Below are positions 56,501 through 64,000 of a DNA stretch of 64,000 bases, one piece after another (position 1 is the first letter of the stretch; each line of letters starts with the position of its first letter). The DNA is from JAJFUE01 sp041687335 (GTDB taxonomy: Bacteria > Sumerlaeota > Sumerlaeia > MVZB01). The stretch is from NCBI GenBank assembly GCA_041687335.1, contig JAWLCE010000018.1:1-64000 (forward strand), in the 5' to 3' direction. The notes beneath the pieces were generated by a model that made no database searches, had not been told where the DNA came from, and saw nothing but the letters and a program-made list of their open reading frames with translations. Made by a program: the position numbers and the translations under genes.

Positions 56501-56784
56501 ACAAGCTGCACGAGGGGCGGCCGAACATTCTGGACGCGATCACGAACAAGGAAATTCAGCTGATCGTCAACACGCCGCTGGGCAAGCTGGGGCTGCAGGA
56601 TGACTCCTACATCCGCAAAGCGGCGATCAAGCATCGCATCCCCTACATCACGACGCTGGCCGCCGCCGTCGCCGCCGCCCGCGGGATCGAGGCATGCCGC
56701 GCCGGTCGCGGGGTGGTCCGCTCGCTGCAGGAATACCATGGCGGGATCGTCAAGGTGCCCCGTGATGCGACGCGCGTGAGCTGA
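53554..56784 (+). CDS. carB: Carbamoyl-phosphate synthase large subunit
   Basis: A 1076-residue protein with the usual two homologous halves (E. coli CarB is 1073). Each half has a Rossmann-like start (VMIIGSGPIVIGQACEFDY; VMVLGGGPNRIGQGIEFDY) and an ATP-grasp domain (VVRPAYTLGGTGGG; MVRPSYVLGGRGMQIV). The C-terminal MGS-like domain (about 940-1076, with ILATLGTHAFLREHGI) is the allosteric site. It makes carbamoyl phosphate for ArgF (39.3 kb) and for pyrimidines. carA is not in the window. The start at 53554 gives the family N-terminus MPRLDNIHKVMIIGSG; the upstream frame from 53416 is not supported. Confidence 0.97.
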   Translation: MPRLDNIHKVMIIGSGPIVIGQACEFDYSGTQACKALRALGYQIVLVNSNPATIMTDPATADITYVEPLTVASLTEIIEKERPDALLPNLGGQTGLNLASQLDKAGVLTKYGVAVIGVQLDAIERGEDRLAFKDMMNKLGIEMPRSRIALTVKEAEEIAGELGYPVVVRPAYTLGGTGGGLVYNIEELRTITARGLAASMVGQVLIEESVLGWEELELEVVRDATNRMITVCFIENVDAMGVHTGDSFCTAPMLTITPELQARLQEISYKIVESIGIIGGTNVQMAHDPKTGRVVVIEINPRTSRSSALASKATGFPIALISAKLAAGLTLSEIPYWREGTLDQYSPSGDYIVVKFARWAFEKFKDAEDKLGTQMRAVGEVMSIGKTYQESLHKSIRSLEISRSGMGFAKNFNELSLAELLDRLVSPSSERQFIMYEALRKGASTEELYKRTHIKPWFIEQMRDLVELEEKILAHKGSLPPEPLLREAKQKGFADKYLARLLGLEESQVREGRKALGIVQGWHPVPVSGVEDAAYYYSSYNAPDLVPVSQNRKVMVLGGGPNRIGQGIEFDYCCVHAAFALRDAGLESIMVNCNPETVSTDYDTSNKLYFEPLTVEDVLAIYEKERPEGVIVQFGGQTPLNIARELEAAGVKVLGTSTDAIDLAEDRDRFNQIMNKLGIPMPASGMASSLEEALAVAGRIGYPLMVRPSYVLGGRGMQIVHDESMLRDYVAAAVEVTPERPILIDKFLEDAIEAEADALSDGTDAFVPAVMEHIEQAGIHSGDSACVIPPISIAPRHIETIEEYTRQIARELGVVGLINVQYAIHNETVYVLEANPRASRTVPIVSKVCNIPMARIATELIIGRKLGELDLAPVAFQHYGVKEAVFPFMMFPEVDPVLGPEMRSTGEVLGLADSFGLAFYKAQQGANSELPVEGTVLITVAETDRPAVLQAARRFEALGFRILATLGTHAFLREHGINADRIDKLHEGRPNILDAITNKEIQLIVNTPLGKLGLQDDSYIRKAAIKHRIPYITTLAAAVAAARGIEACRAGRGVVRSLQEYHGGIVKVPRDATRVS

Positions 56785-56793
56785 CTCAGAAAC

Positions 56794-56828
56794 GGGACCG
56801 CCGGGGGTTACGGCGGTCCCGATCATTT
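56794..56828 (+). terminator. Rho-independent terminator after carB
   Basis: GGGACCGCCG (56794-56803) and CGGCGGTCCC (56811-56820) form a perfect 10-bp stem with a 7-base loop, followed by GATCATTTTTT. It lies 9 bases after the carB stop and separates it from the PurF-like gene. Confidence 0.93.
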
Positions 56829-56859
56829 TTTGAATGGTTGATCAAGGAGCCGGGGGCAC

Positions 56860-58308
56860 ATGGGCGGATTGTTTGGCGTCACTTCGAGCGATGAATGCGT
56901 GTTGGACCTGTTCTACGGGACCGACTATCACTCACACCTGGGCACCTGCCGCGGTGGCTTGGCGGTGCGCAACGGCGGGGCGATTGCCCGCTCGATCCAC
57001 GACATCACCAACGCCCAGTTCCGCACCAAGTTCGAGCATGACATCAACACGATGCACGGCCATTCGGGCATCGGCGTGATCAGCGACAATGAATCCCAGC
57101 CGCTGATCATCGGCTCGCACCTGGGCACCTATGCCATCGCCACGGTCAGCTCGATCATCAACATCGATGCGCTGGCGCGCGAAACGTTTGCCCAAGGTGC
57201 CACCCACTTCAGCGAGATGAGCGGCGGGGGGATCAATCCGACCGAGCTGGTGGCGACCCTGATCAATCAGGGGGCCAGTTTCGAGGACGGCATCCGGCTG
57301 GCGCAGGAGAAGATTCAGGGCTCGTGCACGCTGCTGCTGCTGACCGATCATGGCATCTACGCGGCGCGCGACCGCTACGGACGCACCCCGCTGATCATCG
57401 GCCGGCGCGAGGGGGCGCACGCCGCCACCTTTGAGACGACTGCCTTCCCGACGCTGGGCTACGAGGTGGAGCGCTACTTGGGCCCCGGCGAGATCGTGCT
57501 GATGACCGCCGAGGGCGTCGAGCAAAAGCAGGCTCCGGGCGACGACCTGCGCGTGTGCGCCTTCCTCTGGATCTACTACGGGTTCCCGGGCTCCAGCTAC
57601 GAGGGGATCAACGTCGAGGATGTGCGCTACCGCTGCGGGCGGGCGCTGGCACTGCGTGACGACGTCCAGGCCGACGTGGTGGCGGGCATCCCGGACTCGG
57701 GCACCGGTCACGCGCTGGGCTATTCCAACGAGTCGGGCGTGCCGCACAAGCGGCCCTACGCCAAGTATACGCCGACGTGGCCACGCAGCTTCATGCCGCA
57801 GGACCAGCGCCAGCGTGACCTGGTGGCTCGGATGAAACTGATCCCGATCCGTGAATTCATCGAGGGCCAGAGCATCTTGTTCTGCGAGGATTCGATCGTG
57901 CGCGGGACCCAGCTCAAGGACACCATCCGGCGACTGTTCGAGTTCGGGGCGCGCGAGGTGCATATGCGGGCGGCCTGCCCGCCGCTGATCTGGAATTGCC
58001 CGTTCATGGGCTTCTCGCGCTCAAAGTCGTTGATGGACCTGGCCACTCGCAAGGCGATCCATGCGCTGGAGGGGGACTCGGAGGCGCATCTTGAGGAATA
58101 CGCCGACCCAGACAGCGAGCGCCATGCCGCGATGGTGGAGTGGATTCGCGAGAGCCTGTCGCTGACGACGCTGCGCTACCAGCGGCTCGATGACATGGTT
58201 GAGGCGATCGGCCTGCCGCGCAACCAGCTGTGCACCTGGTGCTGGACCGGCTGCGACGGCGGCGGCTGCCATAAGACCGCCGCCTGCAGCGCCGCCGCCG
58301 CGAAATAG
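56860..58308 (+). CDS. PurF-like amidophosphoribosyltransferase lacking the glutaminase cysteine
   Basis: A 482-residue homologue of PurF. The N-terminal part follows the class-II amidotransferase fold (LLLLTDHGIYAARDRYGRTP; GPGEIVLM) but begins MGGLFGV, with Gly where PurF has the catalytic Cys (MCG or a processed Cys). The usual Arg of the glutamine site is not seen in GHSGIGVISDNES. The phosphoribosyltransferase part is intact: VVAGIPDSGTGHALGY and the PRPP loop ILFCEDSIVRGTQLKD. The C-terminus has a Cys cluster LCTWCWTGCDGGGCHKTAAC. It may use ammonia instead of glutamine, or do another PRPP reaction. AAGGAG lies about 10 bases before the ATG. Confidence 0.8.
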   Translation: MGGLFGVTSSDECVLDLFYGTDYHSHLGTCRGGLAVRNGGAIARSIHDITNAQFRTKFEHDINTMHGHSGIGVISDNESQPLIIGSHLGTYAIATVSSIINIDALARETFAQGATHFSEMSGGGINPTELVATLINQGASFEDGIRLAQEKIQGSCTLLLLTDHGIYAARDRYGRTPLIIGRREGAHAATFETTAFPTLGYEVERYLGPGEIVLMTAEGVEQKQAPGDDLRVCAFLWIYYGFPGSSYEGINVEDVRYRCGRALALRDDVQADVVAGIPDSGTGHALGYSNESGVPHKRPYAKYTPTWPRSFMPQDQRQRDLVARMKLIPIREFIEGQSILFCEDSIVRGTQLKDTIRRLFEFGAREVHMRAACPPLIWNCPFMGFSRSKSLMDLATRKAIHALEGDSEAHLEEYADPDSERHAAMVEWIRESLSLTTLRYQRLDDMVEAIGLPRNQLCTWCWTGCDGGGCHKTAACSAAAAK

Positions 58309-58323
58309 TTCAAAGCTTCAAGA

Positions 58324-60927
58324 TCAATCGGACAGGCGTTCCAGCCGGACCGTCTCCAGCGTGATGTATTGCATGGCGTCTGGCCCGTAATTGGTTGGTT
58401 GAAAATCAATCAGCCAAGTCGGGACTGTGCCATGGATCGGTGGGCGCACCTGGTTCTGGAGCAAGACCGAATTGAACGGCGCCTGAGTGGTGAACTCCGC
58501 CGAAAAAGCCCCAGTTTTCGTTGAATTCAAGACAATCTCAGCCACGGTCTGCTGGGGGGCGTTGGATAGTATGGCGCGCACGCTGGGCCAGTGGTTATTT
58601 GGATTTGGGCCATAAGTCGGCTGGCCCTTGCCGGTCAGGGTGAGCCGATAACGACCGGCGGGGCTGTCGGGGGCGGCGAGCACGCGAGTCACGTTGCTGG
58701 CGTTCTGGATGCCGGAGATCCGCATGTCGCGCCACCAGCGGGCATTGTTCCATTCCGGGGCTTCCCAGAACTGCTCGCTCGGGTACAAATCGAGGGCCTG
58801 GCGTTCAATCGGAAAGCTGGTCTGGTCGGCCGGCGGCACAACCTCGATGACAAAGGGCAGGCCGTATATTTTGCGCATCATGCGTTGGTTATCCTGCAGC
58901 GCATCCTCCAGCGATAGGGGCTGATAGCTGATGGCATACTGGCCGGTAGGGAAGCCCTTGGGGAATTCGAAGGTGTAGCGCGCCAACTGGCGGCCGGGCC
59001 GCGGGACCGAGACCAGAGCGCCCCGCCCGCGCACGATGCCGCCTTCACGGATCGGCAGCGGCACGAGAAGCTCGGGCCACAACTCATGGCGGGCCACCAG
59101 CGTCGCCAGCGGAATATCAGCCGTTCGGTTCCACTGGATACCGATGCTGACGCTTTCGCCGGCCCGCACCCGCAGAATGCGTTGCTGGGTGTTGGCGTGG
59201 GGAAGCAGCACGGCCTCGACATCCAGACCCTCCACCGTCAGGTCGCTTACTTTGCCCAGGCGGGCGTATTTGATTGCCTCGAGCGGCTCGATGGTGGCGT
59301 AGCGGGTTGTCAGCAGCAGGCCTCGGAATTCACCGGGCAGGCTGGCCCAGCGCACCCATTTATTGGTGATCAAATGGATGACATCCTGACCATAGCGGTT
59401 GAAGGAGTAGAACCAGAAGGAGTACGGCTCGGGGCGCTCGAAGAACTGAATCTTGGTCCGACCATCAAACTTACGGGGGTAATATTCAAACATTCTGTTG
59501 TCGGTATGAACCATCGCCTCGGCAGGGACCAGTTCGCGGATGATTCGTGCCCCCTGCACATAACGCCCGAGCGGTTCAGCCATCACCGTGGGCTCGGGGC
59601 CAAAGCGCCAGAGCACCGCGATCAGCACCAGCGCCAGCGCCAGACCGAAGCCGCGGTCGACCAGCAGCGCCAGTCGATTCAGTCGGCCCGGCAGATGCAG
59701 TGGAAGCCGGCCGCGCAGGGTCTGGCCGCCGTCGATGAAGGCCATCAGGCCGAATGCGGCCAGCGCCAGCCCGGGCAGGATCAGGTGGCAGAAATTATAC
59801 GTGTTGAGGTTGTTGAGCAGGTAGAAGCCGGCCAGCGCCAGCAGCATCGTCAGCCGGAGGAGCCAGGGGGCAGTCAGCAGGCCCACCAGCCCCAGCACCA
59901 GCCCGGGCAGGGTCAGCATCATCGTGACACGGCCAAAGAAGGAGCGATACCACAATTCATGGTCCAGCCAGTTGAGGGTCTCGCTGGCGTGCTGTGGGAA
60001 TCGAGCCATGTATTCGGGGATCAATGTGAAGGGATTGAGCTTCATGAGCCATAGCAACGAGATGCCCGCCAGCAGCACCGCAGCCAGTCCGCCCAACCGC
60101 CACTTCAGGTTAATGGGCAGCTTCAACAGCAAGGCCAGATATCCGATGGAATAGGCCGGCAGCCAGATCAGCGAGGGGAGCTTGCTCATCACCGCGAGGA
60201 GGTAGACCAGCAGGAAAGCCACGTGCCAATAAATGGCTCGTGGGCGGGCCATGGCGAGCAGGAACAGTGCCAGCGCGGCGGCCTGCAGGGCCAGCATCAT
60301 TGATTCGATCATGATCATGCGCGAGAGGCCGATATGGTAGGGGTTGACCGCGAGCGCCGCCATCATGAACAGGCCCAACCACCAGCGGCGCCAGGCCGAG
60401 GCGCCGACAATGGCCGCCAGCAGATAACCGACCAGTCCCGCCAGCGCCACCGTAAGCATGCCGAAGCCAAACGAGACGATCCGGGCCCAAGTCCACAGCT
60501 CCAGGTCCAGCCCTTGGGCGATCCCAGAGGTCTTGGCCACCAGCGTCGAATAGAGCGGAAACTGCATGAAGGATCGGTGGCCGGTGAACAGCGTGCGGCC
60601 TTCAAGGACCTCATCGATGACGATCATCGTACTGCGCTGTCGGTCATCGGGGTAATCGAACGGCGGCATGTCCAGGCGCCAGAAGCGCAGCCAGAATCCT
60701 CCCGCCAGGACCGCCGCCATGGCCAGCAGGAAATAAAGCCGCGGATCGCGGGCCAGCCGGTTGAGGCGCGCGCGCAGCGGTCGGACGGTCGGGGGCGGCT
60801 GTGGGGCGGGCTCGGCCGGGGGTGCAGGCTCGGGATAGTCAACCGCCCGCGCGGCCAGGTCGGCGCGCCAATCTGCCTGTTCGGCGCCCGCCGGCGCTGC
60901 GTCATTTCGGGATTTCTGCTCTGTCAT
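58324..60927 (-). CDS. Membrane glycosyltransferase-like protein with large C-terminal soluble domain
   Basis: An 867-residue protein. After a Pro/Ala-rich cytoplasmic start, about 12 helices run from residue 70 to 440. An acidic first loop (WRLDMPPFDYPDDRQRS) is of the kind seen in GT39/ArnT-like GT-C enzymes that use a lipid-phosphate sugar. The last 420 residues are soluble and mostly beta (LVSVPRPGRQLARYTFEFPK; GRYRLTLTGKGQ), with no recognised family and probably in the periplasm. GGAGG lies 4-5 bases before the ATG at 60927. The gene is convergent with the PurF-like gene, 15 bases apart. Confidence 0.75.
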   Translation of the reverse strand: MTEQKSRNDAAPAGAEQADWRADLAARAVDYPEPAPPAEPAPQPPPTVRPLRARLNRLARDPRLYFLLAMAAVLAGGFWLRFWRLDMPPFDYPDDRQRSTMIVIDEVLEGRTLFTGHRSFMQFPLYSTLVAKTSGIAQGLDLELWTWARIVSFGFGMLTVALAGLVGYLLAAIVGASAWRRWWLGLFMMAALAVNPYHIGLSRMIMIESMMLALQAAALALFLLAMARPRAIYWHVAFLLVYLLAVMSKLPSLIWLPAYSIGYLALLLKLPINLKWRLGGLAAVLLAGISLLWLMKLNPFTLIPEYMARFPQHASETLNWLDHELWYRSFFGRVTMMLTLPGLVLGLVGLLTAPWLLRLTMLLALAGFYLLNNLNTYNFCHLILPGLALAAFGLMAFIDGGQTLRGRLPLHLPGRLNRLALLVDRGFGLALALVLIAVLWRFGPEPTVMAEPLGRYVQGARIIRELVPAEAMVHTDNRMFEYYPRKFDGRTKIQFFERPEPYSFWFYSFNRYGQDVIHLITNKWVRWASLPGEFRGLLLTTRYATIEPLEAIKYARLGKVSDLTVEGLDVEAVLLPHANTQQRILRVRAGESVSIGIQWNRTADIPLATLVARHELWPELLVPLPIREGGIVRGRGALVSVPRPGRQLARYTFEFPKGFPTGQYAISYQPLSLEDALQDNQRMMRKIYGLPFVIEVVPPADQTSFPIERQALDLYPSEQFWEAPEWNNARWWRDMRISGIQNASNVTRVLAAPDSPAGRYRLTLTGKGQPTYGPNPNNHWPSVRAILSNAPQQTVAEIVLNSTKTGAFSAEFTTQAPFNSVLLQNQVRPPIHGTVPTWLIDFQPTNYGPDAMQYITLETVRLERLSD

Positions 60928-61021
60928 AATTCCTCCACCTTGCCGGCCGGGGCCTGCCCCCGCCACTTCGGCTGATCATATCCCAGCGAGGGGCTTGGGC
61001 CAATGGCGGAATACAGAGAGA

Positions 61022-62143
61022 TCAGGGGGCGGGAGCCGGTGGCGCTGTCAGACCCAGGTTGCTGGGGTTGGGATCCACGCGCCAGAGGTCGGTGGGCAAG
61101 TGGGCAAATGCAGTCTGCCAGCGCGCAGGGTCAAGGTTGCTGCCGGAGATCGCGCGGATGCGGATGGCCGCGATGCGGGTGTGGTGGCGCCGGGCAATTT
61201 CGCCATAGATTTCGGGGTCCCGCTCACCAGAATCGCCGATGAAAACAAACCTGCGATCGGGATAGAGCGCCAGCAGCCGCTCGATCGTTGATCGTTTGTG
61301 GCTCGGATCGGTGCTGAACAAAAAATCGATAAGGCTGCCGTCCCAGAGGCGAAAGGAACGAAGGTGGATGCTGCCGGCGGGGAAGCTTTCCAGCGCCAGA
61401 AACTCGAGCAGAGGTTCGGCGAGTTGAATCGGGGAGTTGGAGACATAGTGGAAGGCGGCGCCCTGTGATGCCCATTCGCGATAGAGGCTGTCCATGCCTT
61501 CGACTGGTTTCGGGCTGCGGATGAAGGTGTTGGCCAGCAGTTCCCGCCGATCAAGCACTTCGGAATGCTTAATCGTATCGTCGATATCGGAGACGACGGA
61601 GAGGCCGGTAGGTGGGATCAACTGGACTTGGCTCTCAAAGTGGCGCGAGTTTCCCAGATCGTGCACCACACGGGCCGGCAGCCAAACGGGGGCCGCCAGA
61701 TTATCAGCCGGCAGACCCGCGGTGGTCGAAGGAATGAGAAAGTGGCCGGTGGTGCGTCCGTCGGCGCCGGTGAGGGGCAGGGCGTAAACCTGGTCCGCCA
61801 GCTGAACCCATACCTGCTTTCCGCGCTCATTGTCGACCAGGAATTGGCGCAGGCGCGTCTCCAGCATTCGGATTTGGTCGGGGGTCAGGTAGTCCTCAGC
61901 ATCGAGTTCATCGAGCAGCTCATCCAGAAGTGCCGCGCGCCAGACGGAATCCTCCTCGAACTCATAAACGCGGGCTTCGAGCTCCACCTGCCACTGGCCA
62001 TCCGGGGTCAGCCAGGCGAGCCCCGGCAGCAGCTCAACGTATTCGTCATGTGCCAGTGAGGATGTGGCGGCCGCGGCCGGGGCTATGGAGACCAACAGCA
62101 GCACCAGCCACAAGAGCGGGCGATAGGGTAAGGGGAGAGACAT
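61022..62143 (-). CDS. Secreted APP1-domain phosphatase (DUF2183)
   Basis: A 373-residue exported protein with a signal peptide (LLWLVLLLVSIAPAAA). The C-terminal two thirds carry the APP1 (Pah1-like, HAD-related) phosphatase motifs: the DxDxT motif in SVVSDIDDTIKHSEV, FHYVSNSPIQL, SHKRSTIERLLALYPDRRFV and FIGDSGERDPEIY. The family is named for a yeast phosphatidate phosphatase; bacterial substrates are unknown. The start at 62143 is supported by the signal peptide; an AGGA lies about 12 bases upstream. Confidence 0.85.
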   Translation of the reverse strand: MSLPLPYRPLLWLVLLLVSIAPAAAATSSLAHDEYVELLPGLAWLTPDGQWQVELEARVYEFEEDSVWRAALLDELLDELDAEDYLTPDQIRMLETRLRQFLVDNERGKQVWVQLADQVYALPLTGADGRTTGHFLIPSTTAGLPADNLAAPVWLPARVVHDLGNSRHFESQVQLIPPTGLSVVSDIDDTIKHSEVLDRRELLANTFIRSPKPVEGMDSLYREWASQGAAFHYVSNSPIQLAEPLLEFLALESFPAGSIHLRSFRLWDGSLIDFLFSTDPSHKRSTIERLLALYPDRRFVFIGDSGERDPEIYGEIARRHHTRIAAIRIRAISGSNLDPARWQTAFAHLPTDLWRVDPNPSNLGLTAPPAPAP

Positions 62144-62483
62144 GTTCGTGTTGAGTTCCTTTATAACTAGGATCTCATAGTTTGGGGGACGGGGCCAAGC
62201 GAGAGCTGCGAGATGAATAGGATGACACACATTGGGGCGCGGCCGGAGGGATGTGGCGCATAATGACCCGCGCCCGGGCTTGGCGCGATTGGGGCGGCGC
62301 CGGTGACAGAGCCATGAAGTTTAGGAAAGACTGAAAAAAAAGGGGTTGAGTGTGCTGGGGCGCGGCTGGCAGGGATTGGAACGGGGATTGCGAGGAATGT
62401 CAGCGGCGCCGGAATGAAGCGGCCACAAGGCTCCCGCGCGAGCATTTCGCGGGATCGCACCATAAGAGGAGGCAACACACGTT
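62144..62483. other. Divergent intergenic region upstream of groES
   Basis: About 340 bases between the APP1 gene and groES, and it must hold promoters for both. I looked for a CIRCE repeat (TTAGCACTC-N9-GAGTGCTAA) and a sigma-32 promoter and found neither. GAGGAGG (62466-62472) is the groES ribosome site, 11 bases before the ATG. Confidence 0.55.
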
Positions 62484-62774
62484 ATGGCTCTCAAACCGTT
62501 GGGTGATCGGGTCATCGTCGAGCGGATCGATGAGGATGTCCAGAAGACTCCGGGCGGCATCATCATCCCCGACACTGCCAAGGAGAAGCCCCAGCGCGGC
62601 AAGGTGATCGCGGTGGGCGAAGGGCGCAAGGACGATCAGGGCAAGCGCATCCAGGTCGATCTGGCTGAGGGTGATGTCGTGATCTTCGGCAAGTACTCGG
62701 GCAGCGAGATCAAGATTGATGGCAAGGAATACCTGATCATGCACGAGAGCGACGTGATGGCCAAGCAGGCCTGA
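62484..62774 (+). CDS. groES: Co-chaperonin GroES
   Basis: A 96-residue protein of the usual length: LKPLGDRVIVERIDE, the mobile loop QKTPGGIIIPDTAKEKPQ that binds GroEL, VIAVGEGRKD and VIFGKYSGSEIKIDGKEYLI. It caps the GroEL ring during folding. groEL follows by 70 bases on the same strand. Confidence 0.98.
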   Translation: MALKPLGDRVIVERIDEDVQKTPGGIIIPDTAKEKPQRGKVIAVGEGRKDDQGKRIQVDLAEGDVVIFGKYSGSEIKIDGKEYLIMHESDVMAKQA

Positions 62775-62844
62775 GCGACGCCGAGCATCCCACAGGGCTC
62801 CACTACTGAAGGTTCGCCAAGACTCAAGGAGGCATTCGAGAAAG

Positions 62845-64000
<1,156 letters not shown>

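Noticed and set aside
62231..62483. CIRCE operator before groES
   Set aside because: No TTAGCACTC or GAGTGCTAA half-site pair; GAGTGTGCTGG near 62347 is not a match.

Overview
This window looks like chromosomal DNA from a high-GC, Gram-negative, free-living heterotroph, probably an uncultured lineage of the Planctomycetota / Sumerlaeota / Hydrogenedentota kind. The reasons are twin-arginine Gfo/Idh and isomerase proteins next to a secreted glycosidase-like protein, a PEP-CTERM surface protein, MurJ and MreB, a PurF-like enzyme of the MGGLFG type, and degenerate intergenic repeats. No rRNA or marker phylogeny is available, so this placement is an inference. No rRNA, tRNA, insertion sequence, prophage or CRISPR array was recognised. 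Most of the window is ordinary core genome with accessory cell-envelope and signalling genes.

Layout. 0.4-4.4 kb: a carbohydrate cluster (secreted six-hairpin-like protein, Tat-exported hydroxypyruvate-isomerase-like protein, Tat-exported Gfo/Idh oxidoreductase). 4.6-10.6 kb, minus strand: a DUF485 protein and an ActP-type solute:sodium symporter, followed by an 1184-residue fusion of PHP phosphoesterase, membrane Cache sensor, two PAS, two CBS and a GlnD-like (DUF294) nucleotidyltransferase. This is the most unusual object here. 10.8-13.1 kb: TrmL and two family-2 glycosyltransferases. 13.3-15.4 kb: a hibernation factor fused to a cold-shock domain, and an NtrC-like regulator that has lost its receiver Asp, Walker A/B and GAFTGA motifs. 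16-20.6 kb: panB-nadC, an Nfu iron-sulfur scaffold, an MsbA-like exporter. 20.7-26.6 kb: PEP-CTERM protein, secreted OB-like protein, MreB, HAD phosphatase, LarE, NDH-2. 26.7-32 kb: a 1768-residue secreted subtilase. 32.2-41.6 kb, minus strand: a response regulator with degenerate HD output; then, in transcription order, argD, argF, an S2P-like protease, and a translationally coupled trio (membrane glycosyltransferase-like, Nudix, O-antigen ligase with TPRs). 41.7-49.9 kb, plus strand: murJ, coaX, a PpiC-type foldase, purD, a polysaccharide-lyase-like protein, a second Gfo/Idh protein. 50-56.8 kb: class-III aminotransferase, smpB, type-4 uracil-DNA glycosylase, carB. 56.9-62.1 kb: PurF-like protein without the catalytic cysteine, another large membrane glycosyltransferase-like protein, and a secreted APP1 phosphatase. 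62.5 kb to the end: groES and the first part of groEL.

How they work together. Arginine and pyrimidine supply (ArgD, ArgF, CarB), purines (PurD, PurF-like), CoA (PanB, CoaX) and NAD (NadC) are scattered among envelope genes (MurJ, MreB, MsbA-like, O-antigen ligase, glycosyltransferases, foldase, PEP-CTERM). Polysaccharide use is suggested by the 0.4-4.4 kb and 47.7-49.9 kb pairs of carbohydrate proteins. Signalling is unusual: three multidomain regulators either combine domains in a rare order or have lost catalytic residues.
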